Shown: in pieces, positions 13,971 through 20,693 of the stretch | Layout: every line of letters starts with the position of its first letter | How positions within the stretch are numbered: position 1 is the first letter of the stretch | Virus record (IMG/VR): IMGVR_UViG_3300042905_005731 | Span: 1-20,693 of that record | Reading direction: 5' to 3' (one strand) | DNA from: a virus | Length of the DNA stretch: 20,693 nt | Notes under the pieces: model-generated | Seen by the model: only the letters and a program-made list of their open reading frames with translations | Told to the model about the DNA's origin: nothing | The model's database searches: none | Program-made: the position numbers and the translations under genes

Positions 13971-14477
13971 ATGCAGGACATCAACAAAGCCATTCATTTT
14001 GAGACCCCGAACTGCGCGCAGGCTTTCGCCCTCGCCCTCGCCGGTTTCCCGCTCATCGGCCTCCGCAATGAGTATTCCCCCGAGCAGCTTGCCAAGCTCG
14101 ACTGCACCGCCCGCGAGGCATGGCAGAAAGGCCAGCCTGGAGCAGTCACCTACACCTTTGCCCGTACCGAGGAGCTGACCGCCGCGATCGCGGCATGGGA
14201 TGAGGAGTGCGCCATCCTCCGCGCCAATGGCGAGCCATCGGACGTGCCGGTCAGCCAGCTCGACGTGGTCCGCATCGCCGCCTGCGTCCTCGCCCAGCGC
14301 AGCCGCTGGGCCGCCATGTGGCAGCAGGTCACGCCCTCGATCATCGTCCGCCACGCCGGCGAGCCCACCGACCGCACCCTGCCCGACGGCCGCACCGCCA
14401 CCACCTTCCCCGGCTTCACCCGCATCAGCATCAATGCGGACCCCGCCGACCTCGCCCTGCTCAACAAGCACCGCTGA
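13971..14477 (+). CDS. Hypothetical tail-module protein, 168 aa
   Basis: I take the ATG at 13971 because an in-frame GTG at 13878 would translate the inverted repeat. The protein is mixed helical (NCAQAFALALAGFPLIG; YSPEQLAKLDCTAREAW) with a Pro/Thr-rich C-terminal part (GRTATTFPGFTRISINAD). It has no motif I recognise. It lies between the tube candidate and the frameshifted chaperone gene and ends two bases before it, so a tail-assembly function is likely but undefined. Confidence 0.65.
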   Translation: MQDINKAIHFETPNCAQAFALALAGFPLIGLRNEYSPEQLAKLDCTAREAWQKGQPGAVTYTFARTEELTAAIAAWDEECAILRANGEPSDVPVSQLDVVRIAACVLAQRSRWAAMWQQVTPSIIVRHAGEPTDRTLPDGRTATTFPGFTRISINADPADLALLNKHR

Positions 14478-14479
14478 TC

Positions 14480-15019
14480 ATGGACCCCACCGACTTCCTC
14501 GCCGCCGAGCCCGCCACCGCCGCCTTTGTGGGCAGCGACGCGCACACCCTCTTCGGCCATCCGCTCGCACCCTTCAGCATCCGCCGCCAGATCGCCGCCC
14601 AGGCCCTCGGCAACCGCCTGCTCTGCGGTCGTGCGCGCATGGAGCCGCCGCAGCCATGCCCGCGCTGCGCCGGGCGGATTGATCCCCAGTGCCCCTCCTG
14701 CGCCGGCACCGGAGAGCGCCACGGCACCTACGACGGCCAGTTTGCCGATGTCATCGGACTGCTCCACCTCTGCGCCGCGCCCGATGCCGAATCCCTCCGC
14801 GCCGTGCGCGATCCCGTCGCCGTGTTCGATGCCGCCTTCGCCTGGGCCGAGCGCGAGTGCATCACCCTCGGCTCGCCGCGCTACATCGAGGCCTGCACCG
14901 TTTTCTTCGCCATCCTCAGCGATCTCCAGCGCGCGCAATTCACTGTGGATGGGGCCGAGGCTGACGAGGGCAAAAAAAAAGCCCCGGCTACTGCCACCTC
15001 GCCGAATACGTCGCCATGA
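14480..15019 (+). CDS. Tail assembly chaperone, G-like, with -1 frameshift site (179 aa)
   Basis: The gene is just upstream of the tape-measure region and contains an A9 run (14972-14980) near its 3' end. In the zero frame it ends at 15017-15019, giving 179 residues. A -1 slip on the A-run joins it to the 15016 frame to give a 239-residue fusion, the classic G/GT arrangement of siphovirus tail chaperones. Residues C60, C63, C71 and C74 (CPRCAG ... CPSCAGTG) form a DnaJ-like zinc cluster, which is unusual for a tail chaperone. The C-terminal half is helical (AVFDAAFAWAERECITLG). Zero-frame tail: EADEGKKKAPATATSPNTSP. The start at 14480 follows the upstream stop by two bases. Confidence 0.75.
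   Translation: MDPTDFLAAEPATAAFVGSDAHTLFGHPLAPFSIRRQIAAQALGNRLLCGRARMEPPQPCPRCAGRIDPQCPSCAGTGERHGTYDGQFADVIGLLHLCAAPDAESLRAVRDPVAVFDAAFAWAERECITLGSPRYIEACTVFFAILSDLQRAQFTVDGAEADEGKKKAPATATSPNTSP
14972..14981 (+). promoter_or_regulatory. Programmed -1 ribosomal frameshift site (A9G)
   Basis: Nine A residues followed by G. In the zero frame the codons are GGC AAA AAA AAA GCC. Slipping back one base makes AGC CCC GGC TAC the next codons and opens the frame of the 15016 gene without a stop. It sits in the place where lambda has its G/GT slippery sequence. Confidence 0.75.
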
Positions 15020-15198
15020 TCGCCGCCGTCACCCATCACGACGCCGCCTTCATCCTGTGGCGCATGCCGCTCGCCCAGGGCCTGCAATACCAGGCCGTGT
15101 GGCTCGACATGGATGCCGCCGCCAAAGGCCGCCCCGAGCGCACAGCGCCCGCCCACCGCACCGACCGCAGCGTCTCCTTTGCCCGTCTCGCCGGATGA
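14980..15198 (+). CDS. T domain of the frameshifted tail chaperone
   Basis: From the slip point the -1 frame reads SPGYCHLAEYVAMIAAV and continues to a stop at 15196-15198 (72 codons before the stop). The 12 codons before the ATG at 15016 look protein-like (YCHLAEYVA), supporting expression as a fusion. The internal ATG at 15016 could also give a 60-residue product, because it overlaps the zero-frame stop (ATGA). The domain is helical with conserved-looking FILWRMPLAQGLQYQAVWL and a basic C-terminus. In lambda the T part recruits tail tube subunits to the tape measure; the same role is inferred here. Its end overlaps the next gene by ATGA. Confidence 0.7.
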   Translation, partial: SPGYCHLAEYVAMIAAVTHHDAAFILWRMPLAQGLQYQAVWLDMDAAAKGRPERTAPAHRTDRSVSFARLAG

Positions 15199-15884
15199 AA
15201 GCCACCCTCGACATGCGGAAGCTGAACAGCGCCATCGCCCACCTGCAACAGCGCAAGCGGCGCGGCGGCACTCCGCCGCCGCTCGACGGGCTGCTGAAGG
15301 AGGCCGCCAAGGGCTTCGTGCGCAACATCATCGCCATCACTCCCCCCGCGGGGCATGGAACCACGGGGACAGCGGCCAAAAAGGTCGGCGAAACGGCCGT
15401 GGTCGCGGACGTCCTGAAAATCGCCCACCCTGTGACCGTGGTCGGCAGATCGCGAAAAGGGATGCCCACGGAAGCGGACATCCTCGCCGCGCACGCCCGC
15501 AGCCGCTCCGGGGCTCGGGGCCGCGTCAACCCGCGAAACTCCCCGGGACTTTGGGCCGCGCATGCCATCGTCTTCCGCGTCATCACGAAGCTCCAGAAGA
15601 ACGTCGGATGGCTGGCCGCCGGTTGGAATTCCGCCGCCGCGAAACTCGGCGTCACCGTGCCGCTGTGGATTCGCCGCCATGGAACGTCGCGCGGCGCCGC
15701 CGTGATCAGCACGGGCGCCCGTGGTGGGATCCGGATCGTCCTGTCGAACGCGGTCGGTTTTGTCGGCAACGTCGCCGACTATGTCCGCCGCGTGCAGTTC
15801 GCCGTGGACTGGCAGGCGTCCAAGATGTCCCGCAACGCGGCCCACGCCCTCTCCGCCGAGCTGAAGCAGGCAGGATTCAAATGA
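15195..15884 (+). CDS. Tail completion-like protein before the tape measure, 229 aa
   Basis: The start at 15195 overlaps the preceding stop by ATGA; the longer in-frame ORF from 14526 is rejected as out-of-frame with the chaperone. The protein is strongly basic. LLKEAAKGFVRNIIAITPPA and the later NVGWLAAGWNSAAAK resemble the pattern of HK97 gp10-like tail-completion proteins (helix, then TP...G, then W). It ends with a helix (KMSRNAAHALSAELKQAG). Finding it between chaperones and tape measure is an unusual order, since such proteins usually come before the tube gene. Family assignment is tentative. Confidence 0.6.
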   Translation: MKATLDMRKLNSAIAHLQQRKRRGGTPPPLDGLLKEAAKGFVRNIIAITPPAGHGTTGTAAKKVGETAVVADVLKIAHPVTVVGRSRKGMPTEADILAAHARSRSGARGRVNPRNSPGLWAAHAIVFRVITKLQKNVGWLAAGWNSAAAKLGVTVPLWIRRHGTSRGAAVISTGARGGIRIVLSNAVGFVGNVADYVRRVQFAVDWQASKMSRNAAHALSAELKQAGFK

Positions 15885-17314
15885 GCACCGCCCGCGCCAC
15901 TGCGATTTTCGACGGCGACGATGCCGGCCTGCAACGCACGCTCGGCCGCATCAACAAATCCCTCGGCGGAATGCAGCAGAGCTTCGCCACCGCGGCCACC
16001 TCGCTTGGCGGACTCATCGGCGGCGGCGCACTGCTCGCGGGCGCGCGCAACCTCGGCGACTTCGCCAGCGAGATCCGCGATCTCAGCGATACCACCGGCC
16101 TCTCGACGGAGATGTTCCAGCGTTACAGCTTCGCCGTGAGCCAGAGCGGTGGCAGCCAGGAGCTTTTCGTCAAAGGCATAATCGCCATCCAGCAGGCCCA
16201 GCAAAGCGCCCTCACCGGCAATGAAAAGGCCATCGCCTCCTTCGCCGCCCTCGGCATCACGCTGGCGGATCTCCGCCGCCTCTCGCCCGATCAGATCTTC
16301 CTCGCTTTCGCCGATGCCATGAAAAGCAGCGGCGGCAGTGCCGAATCCTTCGCCGCCATCGCCGAGCTGGTCGGCGTAAAGGTGGCCACAAAGCTCGTGC
16401 CCTCGCTCAAGATGGGCAGCGACGGCTTTGTCGAGCTGGGTAAGTCCGCCAGCGTCGCCAGCGAAGACGCCATCGCCGGCGCGGAGGCTGCGCAGGATGC
16501 ATGGGACAGTTTTCTGCGTTCCGTAAAAGTCGCAGGGCTGCAAGCCTTCGATGCCATCGCGGACATCGGCGGCCAGCAGACACTTGATCGGCAGGCCAAG
16601 GCTTCGACCGCGATGTTTGCGAAAGTGCGCGCCGCGTCCGACGCGCTCGCGCCCCAAATGGGTCCTTTCATGAAAGACTTCCAGCCCGGCGTGGTGGAGG
16701 GATTCGAGCAGTTTGGCCCGACCCGCGCAGACTTGGGGATCCGCGTCGAACCGACCGCCGAGGAAAAAGCCGTCGCAGACGCCCGTGAAAAGGCGGCCCG
16801 CGACATCTACGAGATCGAGCAGAAGATCGCGCGCCTGAAGCTCGAAAGCTCGCGGGACCAGATGAGTCAGACTGAGCTGATCGCCAGCCTTGAAGCCGAG
16901 CGCGCAGGGCTCCAGCGAGGGGCCGCGAGTCTCGCCGGGTCCGTGGACTCCAACCTTCGCGTAATGGCCGCCGAGATGCGGATGCAGGCGGAGGAAGTGG
17001 GCCGCCGTGCTGCCGGTGTGCGCGCCCGCTTCATGGCCGGGGAATCCACCGGCGAGCAGTTCGGCCCCACGCTCGCCGAGCTGACCGGCAGCCGCTCGAC
17101 TTCCGCCGCCGCCAGCTCCGGCGCGGTCAGCAAAGGCGGCGCCGGCGCGGGGCTCTGGTCTTCCGGCGGACTCGTCTCCGGCGGCGCGGCCTACCTCGCC
17201 AGCGCCCGCGGCATGGGCCTGGGGCGGCCCTCCAGCGTCACCACCCGCGGCGGCCCGCAGGAGCGCATGGCGGCCGATATGCGCGAGCTGCTCACCCTCT
17301 GGAAACGCGGCTGA
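15881..17314 (+). CDS. Tail tape measure protein, 477 aa
   Basis: The gene follows the chaperone frameshift pair and starts by ATGA overlap. The protein opens with a helical region, then a Gly/Ala-rich hydrophobic stretch (SLGGLIGGGALLAGARNLG, about residues 43-61) and the common tape-measure segment IRDLSDTTGLSTEMFQRYSF. A long helical, coiled-coil part follows (AEEKAVADAREKAARDIYEI, about 290-395). The end is Gly/Ser-rich. FGPTRADLG and FGPTLAELTG are a short internal repeat. At 477 residues it is short; with the usual 1.5 Angstrom per residue it would set a tail of roughly 70 nm. Confidence 0.88.
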   Translation: MSTARATAIFDGDDAGLQRTLGRINKSLGGMQQSFATAATSLGGLIGGGALLAGARNLGDFASEIRDLSDTTGLSTEMFQRYSFAVSQSGGSQELFVKGIIAIQQAQQSALTGNEKAIASFAALGITLADLRRLSPDQIFLAFADAMKSSGGSAESFAAIAELVGVKVATKLVPSLKMGSDGFVELGKSASVASEDAIAGAEAAQDAWDSFLRSVKVAGLQAFDAIADIGGQQTLDRQAKASTAMFAKVRAASDALAPQMGPFMKDFQPGVVEGFEQFGPTRADLGIRVEPTAEEKAVADAREKAARDIYEIEQKIARLKLESSRDQMSQTELIASLEAERAGLQRGAASLAGSVDSNLRVMAAEMRMQAEEVGRRAAGVRARFMAGESTGEQFGPTLAELTGSRSTSAAASSGAVSKGGAGAGLWSSGGLVSGGAAYLASARGMGLGRPSSVTTRGGPQERMAADMRELLTLWKRG

Positions 17315-17317
17315 CCC

Positions 17318-18001
17318 ATGAGTGCATCCCTCGTCTCTAACTGCAACTGGCGCTTCATCACCGGCCGCCGCTCAGGCCGGGCCAAAGGTCTCCCCGCCCG
17401 CACGCACACATGGGAAGGCCGCTTCGATCAGCTCGACGCCTTCCTCGCCCTTTACCCCGTGGGCGCGCCGCACGAGGGAGGCTACATCATCGACCGCGAC
17501 ATCCGCGACCTCGTGCCCAAGAGCGAGGTCGATCTCATCCTCGCCCTCCCGCCGGACTTCGAGGCCTTCAAAGTGCGGCCTGGCACGTCGAATAAAGTCT
17601 ATTCGAAAACAGGCACCGTGGACGACTCGGGGCACACGCTTTTCACCACCACACCCTACCCGACCTCCATCGAAGCCACGCGCACGCTCTCCGCCCGCGT
17701 CCACGCCAGCACTTACCTCTACTTCTGCGCCAGCCTGCCCGCCACTTCGCGATTTTCCACCGAAGTGACCGGCCAAAACCCGCGCAAGCTGTCCGATGAA
17801 ATTGTAGTAACCGGTCGCTTTGCAGACGGTGGAGAAACCGTCATTACCTACCGCAGTTACGCCAGTGCCCCGGCCAACGTCCAGGCAGCCATCGACCTCG
17901 ACATTCGCGACAGCGTGGAAGGGTTTGATGCCAATGAGATCGAAGGCACTCCGTGGTTTGAATGCAGCGATCAAGTCGTCCGCGGGTACGAGGAAGCCTG
18001 A
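17318..18001 (+). CDS. Distal tail/tail-tip candidate, 227 aa
   Basis: The gene starts three bases after the tape measure stop, where lambda-like phages place distal tail and tail-tip proteins. The N-terminus is basic (NWRFITGRRSGRAKG); the middle is mixed (LDAFLALYPVGAPHEGGY; VDLILALPPDFEAF); the C-terminal half is beta-rich. No domain is recognised with certainty. It probably shares the transcript with the tape measure. Confidence 0.6.
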   Translation: MSASLVSNCNWRFITGRRSGRAKGLPARTHTWEGRFDQLDAFLALYPVGAPHEGGYIIDRDIRDLVPKSEVDLILALPPDFEAFKVRPGTSNKVYSKTGTVDDSGHTLFTTTPYPTSIEATRTLSARVHASTYLYFCASLPATSRFSTEVTGQNPRKLSDEIVVTGRFADGGETVITYRSYASAPANVQAAIDLDIRDSVEGFDANEIEGTPWFECSDQVVRGYEEA

Positions 18002-18003
18002 GC

Positions 18004-18426
18004 ATGAAGCCGCTCCCCGAGATCCCGCCCGGCCCCGAGGCATGGAAACGCTTTGCAGCCGGGGTGCTCGCCGCCCTCCGCGCCCGCACCCCGCTCCGCA
18101 GCCCCACCGCCGAGATCGACGAAAAAAACGATGGCTTTTTCGTTGTTCCCAAAATCCCCGCAGCCCGCCGCCTCGTCTCCCCGCTGTTCTTCGTCACCGC
18201 CAATATCACCGTTTCCCCGCTCGGCTACGCCACCATCACCATCCCAGCCCCGGGCGTCGCCGACCACACCCCCATCGCCATCGAAACCGGCTCAGCCACC
18301 CCCAGCCAGGTCATCTTCACTCAGCAATACGTCTCCGGGGAAAACATCATTGTCCGCGTCTATAACCCCAACACCGTCACCACCTACACTCTGGCCGATC
18401 GCATCTCCGCCCGCGCCCTCCTTTGA
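18004..18426 (+). CDS. Hypothetical tail protein, beta-rich, 140 aa
   Basis: I chose the ATG at 18004, two bases after the previous stop. The protein starts with a helix (EAWKRFAAGVLAALRARTP) and continues as a beta-rich domain (ANITVSPLGYATITIPAPG; NIIVRVYNPNTVTTYTLAD) typical of virion surface or baseplate proteins. No family is recognised. Its stop is part of a TTTGACACC motif. Confidence 0.6.
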   Translation: MKPLPEIPPGPEAWKRFAAGVLAALRARTPLRSPTAEIDEKNDGFFVVPKIPAARRLVSPLFFVTANITVSPLGYATITIPAPGVADHTPIAIETGSATPSQVIFTQQYVSGENIIVRVYNPNTVTTYTLADRISARALL

Positions 18427-18430
18427 CACC
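18422..18430 (+). promoter_or_regulatory. TTTGACACC leader motif, copy 6
   Basis: It contains the preceding stop (TGA at 18424-18426). The first T is exactly 20 bases before the GTG start at 18442 and helps to choose that start. Confidence 0.5.
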
Positions 18431-18441
18431 CTTTCCCCCGC

Positions 18442-19983
18442 GTGAAGCACCACCTCAACCGCCAGCGCCAGCGCAACGTCATCGGCCTGAATAACCCCGC
18501 CGACGTGACCCTCCGCGAGGTCAAGCGCGGAGACAACTCCACCTTCGAGGTGATCGTCTGCGACGACTTCGGCGTCGCGGTCGAGCTGGATGCCACCCTC
18601 ACCCTCACCGACTTCCGCTTCACGGCCAAAGTGGTGGGCGCGCTCGGTGCGGAAAGCGCCATCGTCAGCGCCACGAGCTACACCAAGACCGGCACGGGCA
18701 GCGCCACCGTCTATACACTCGCCCCGGCATTCACCGGCACCGCCCTCGGCGATCTCTTCCCCACCGGCGGCACCCAGCGCACGCCCGCCGATGCCACCGC
18801 CCGGCTCGCCCTCACCGGCCTGCTCGTCAACGCCGTGGTGCGCCAGGTGGACTCGGGCGAATACTGGATGCTCACCAATGCCGCCGCGCCCTCCAGCGCC
18901 GCGAGCTGGACGCTGGAGGAGGCCCGCGAGAACTACGTGGACCTCGCCGGTGAGTTCGAATACGTCCTCGATGGCAAGCAATTCAGCTACCCCACCTTCA
19001 CCCTCCGCGTGTGGGACGATGTGAGCAAAGGCAACGAGACCACCTCCGGCGCGTTGCCCGTGTCCAACGCCTTCGTGGGACTCGCCCTCACCGCCTTCAC
19101 CGGCGGCGGCAGCACGGCTCTCGACGGCCTCGACATCACCGGCTTCCCCGTGGGCTCGATCGTGCAGATGGTCGCGAGCAGCGAGGGCGCGCTGAGCTCC
19201 TGGCAGCTCACCGCCCCGGCTGCGATCACCGCCAATACCGTCGCCAACCCCACCGTCGTCACCAGCGCCGCGCACGGACTCCCGGCGGGCACCACGGACA
19301 TCGTCATTGGCGGCAGCAACAGCACACCCACGATCGACGGCGCGCGCACCGCCACCTACATCGGCGCGAACACCTTCTCCGTGCCGGTCAACGTCACCGT
19401 CGCCGGCACCAGCGGCTACTGGGGCCCCGCCGAAAACGCCGCCGCCGGAATCGTCCGCCCGGACACCAACTACCTCGGACGCTACTGGACCCGCATCTCG
19501 CCGACCAGCGGCCGCGCATCCCTGTCCGGCAACGTCACGCGCACCAGCGACGCCACGCTGACAAACACCGGACTTTCCGCACTCGATGTGCCAGTGGTGG
19601 CGGGCGAGCGGTATCGGATCGAATACACCGTGCAGTGGAGCATCGCCGGGGTGACCAGCGGCGCGCAGTTCGGCCTCGAATACCCGGCTCACACAGCCGC
19701 CGCATGTCAGATTGAAGGACTGGTGTTTGAAGGTGGCGCGCCCCTAGCCTATGACACCTTAACAGGAGCCGCGTTTGCGGATGCCTACAACAACAGCGGA
19801 AGCGGCGCGCCGTTGGTCCAAGTAACAACGTCTGCCGCCGACGATTTCGGCAACGTCACATTGGTCTTCGACATCATTCCATCGGCATCCGGCACGGTGA
19901 AGCTGCTCGCCGGGCAGTACGCTTCTTCTGGCAACGTGCTGACCATCTACCGCATGACCTCCGTGAACTGGGTGAAATTCTAG
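18442..19983 (+). CDS. Tail fibre/baseplate-like protein with FCCH-like beta domain, 513 aa
   Basis: The GTG at 18442 is supported by the leader motif 20 bases upstream. The N-terminal region (DVTLREVKRGDNSTFEVIV) and the following strands look like an attachment domain to the tail. Residues about 265-320 (VVTSAAHGLPAGTTDIVIG ... ANTFSVPV) match the pattern of the small FCCH-like beta domain often seen in phage tail proteins. The last 170 residues look like a carbohydrate-binding jelly roll (YRIEYTVQWSIAG; NVTLVFDIIPSASGTVKLL). A receptor-binding or adsorption role is likely by domain style and position near the end of the tail genes; it is not proven. Base composition falls slightly after about 19690. 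Confidence 0.7.
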   Translation: MKHHLNRQRQRNVIGLNNPADVTLREVKRGDNSTFEVIVCDDFGVAVELDATLTLTDFRFTAKVVGALGAESAIVSATSYTKTGTGSATVYTLAPAFTGTALGDLFPTGGTQRTPADATARLALTGLLVNAVVRQVDSGEYWMLTNAAAPSSAASWTLEEARENYVDLAGEFEYVLDGKQFSYPTFTLRVWDDVSKGNETTSGALPVSNAFVGLALTAFTGGGSTALDGLDITGFPVGSIVQMVASSEGALSSWQLTAPAAITANTVANPTVVTSAAHGLPAGTTDIVIGGSNSTPTIDGARTATYIGANTFSVPVNVTVAGTSGYWGPAENAAAGIVRPDTNYLGRYWTRISPTSGRASLSGNVTRTSDATLTNTGLSALDVPVVAGERYRIEYTVQWSIAGVTSGAQFGLEYPAHTAAACQIEGLVFEGGAPLAYDTLTGAAFADAYNNSGSGAPLVQVTTSAADDFGNVTLVFDIIPSASGTVKLLAGQYASSGNVLTIYRMTSVNWVKF

Positions 19984-19990
19984 CAGTAAA

Positions 19991-20008
19991 AACCAACCAA
20001 CCAACACC
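19991..20008 (+). repeat. CCAA tetranucleotide tract in a second leader
   Basis: AACCAACCAACCAACACC lies immediately before the ATG at 20009 and has no Shine-Dalgarno sequence. It mirrors the tract before the major capsid gene at 8097-8120. Confidence 0.6.
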
Positions 20009-20338
20009 ATGAGCATCATCGAATACATCATCGTCCCTCAACCCACCCCGGCAAACCTCGCCGCCGCCATCACGTCCAAAGCCACCGGCCTCGCGGCCCA
20101 GGGTCGCGCGGCATTCCCGGTCGCAAACCTCAAAGACTCGTCGCTTTTTGGAGAATCCGAGCCCGGCAACGCGGCTATCGCGGTCGTTCAGGACGAAGTG
20201 CCAAACCTCCTCGGGCTGCTGGATTACGCGCTGGGCAGCTCCGCGCCCGAAGTGAACGCAGCTATCGCCGCGCAGATTCACGCGCTGGAGGCGTTGAACG
20301 CAGCTATCGCCGCGCAGATTCACGCGCTGGAGGCGTGA
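20009..20338 (+). CDS. Small helical protein with duplicated C-terminal heptads, 109 aa
   Basis: The N-terminal part starts MSIIEYIIVPQPTPANLA and is followed by helical segments. The C-terminus consists of two identical 14-residue units (NAAIAAQIHALEAL, the last ending at the stop), each equal to two heptads and so likely a coiled-coil stalk. A weaker related piece, NAAIAVVQDEV, occurs upstream. The gene is preceded by the CCAA leader and overlaps the next gene by GTGA. It may be a virion or lysis-region accessory protein; I do not recognise the family. Confidence 0.6.
   Translation: MSIIEYIIVPQPTPANLAAAITSKATGLAAQGRAAFPVANLKDSSLFGESEPGNAAIAVVQDEVPNLLGLLDYALGSSAPEVNAAIAAQIHALEALNAAIAAQIHALEA
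20253..20336 (+). repeat. Exact 42-bp tandem repeat, two copies
   Basis: Copies at 20253-20294 and 20295-20336 are identical over 42 bases and keep the reading frame (14 codons). Perfect identity points to recent duplication by slippage or unequal exchange. Confidence 0.95.
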
Positions 20339-20693
20339 TTCTCGCGCAGATCGACACCGTCCTCTCCGCGGTGGACAAAGCCTCCGCCTCCTCGGACCGC
20401 TGGCTTTTCCTCCTCGCCCTCGCCATCATCATCCTCGGCGGCGTGGCCGTCATCCGCTACCTCGTGGCCTCGCTGGAGCGGAAGGACGCCACGCACGCCG
20501 CGGCGTGGGCCACCCAGAGCGCCGAGCACGCCAAGGAAAGGCTGGAATGGAAAATCTCGCTGGAGGAGGCCAAGAGCGGATTCCTCAACGCCCTCAAAGA
20601 GCAGCGCGATGAGTTTCGCGCCGAGCTTTCGCTTGAACGCGCCGCGACCTCCAAGATGGCGCAGACCGTGGAAAGCCTCGCCCGCCAGCTCGC
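20335..20693 (+). CDS. Membrane-anchored coiled-coil protein, partial at the window end
   Basis: The GTG at 20335 overlaps the preceding stop (GTGA), and the frame stays open to the window end (119 codons). After a short N-terminal helix, residues about 23-40 (WLFLLALAIIILGGVAVI) form one transmembrane segment, followed by RYLVASLERKD and a long charged coiled coil (KERLEWKISLEEAKSG; LKEQRDEFRAELSLER). A one-TM, coiled-coil protein after the tail genes could belong to the lysis module (holin or spanin-like) or be a tail accessory protein. The missing C-terminus prevents a firmer call. Confidence 0.65.
   Translation, partial: MILAQIDTVLSAVDKASASSDRWLFLLALAIIILGGVAVIRYLVASLERKDATHAAAWATQSAEHAKERLEWKISLEEAKSGFLNALKEQRDEFRAELSLERAATSKMAQTVESLARQL

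Noticed and set aside
18124-18145. A-run and T-run in the 18004 gene as another frameshift site
   Set aside because: The run is only seven A residues, the zero frame continues sensibly through it, and no long alternative frame is joined.
1-20693. tRNA genes, CRISPR arrays, insertion sequences or attachment sites
   Set aside because: I saw no cloverleaf-like segments, regularly spaced repeats, transposase motifs or att-like duplications. Absence by eye is not proof.

Overview
The window is a dense, single-strand block of tailed-phage (or prophage) morphogenesis genes. All convincing genes are on the + strand, most are separated by 0-20 bases, and at least a dozen junctions are ATGA or GTGA stop/start overlaps. 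The gene order follows the lambda-like siphovirus plan: small packaging protein, GpA-type large terminase, lambda-type portal, S49 protease, coiled-coil protein in the scaffold slot, major capsid protein, head-tail joining proteins, tail-tube candidate, tail assembly chaperones with a frameshift site, tape measure, distal tail proteins, and a membrane protein cut off by the window end. No integrase, repressor, replication gene, tRNA or CRISPR was seen. The DNA is GC-rich and most starts lack a Shine-Dalgarno sequence. My best guess for the host is a high-GC Verrucomicrobiota (Opitutae-like) bacterium; this rests on my impression of the small RHH protein, the TerS-like protein and the leader style, and is inference.

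Layout. 73-1008 holds three small coupled genes, two of which are tandem duplicates of a Cys/His-motif protein. 1034-3831 holds the TerS-like protein and TerL. 3836-4870 is an accessory insert between terminase and portal: a zinc-ribbon peptide, then a unit with its own promoter-like sequence, a lower-GC gene, a ribbon-helix-helix protein and a hairpin. 4887-9032 is the head module. A strong terminator at 9119-9155 closes it.

9162-12123 is the most unusual part. A 759-residue protein carries two glycosyltransferase-like domains and a C-terminal methyltransferase domain, followed by a 41-codon micro-ORF and a second, compact GT-2 enzyme. The position between capsid and neck genes suggests that the phage decorates its own virion with glycans.

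12297-17314 is the neck and tail module up to the tape measure. It includes an A9 run at 14972-14980 that would fuse the 14480 and 15016 products by -1 frameshifting, as in lambda G/GT. 17318-20693 holds tail-tip or fibre candidates, a small protein ending in an exact 42-bp tandem repeat, and the start of a one-TM, coiled-coil protein that may open the lysis region.

The main unexplained pattern is a motif, TTTGACACC or TTTGACAACC, whose first base lies 20-23 bases upstream of six start codons (exactly 20 in four of them).
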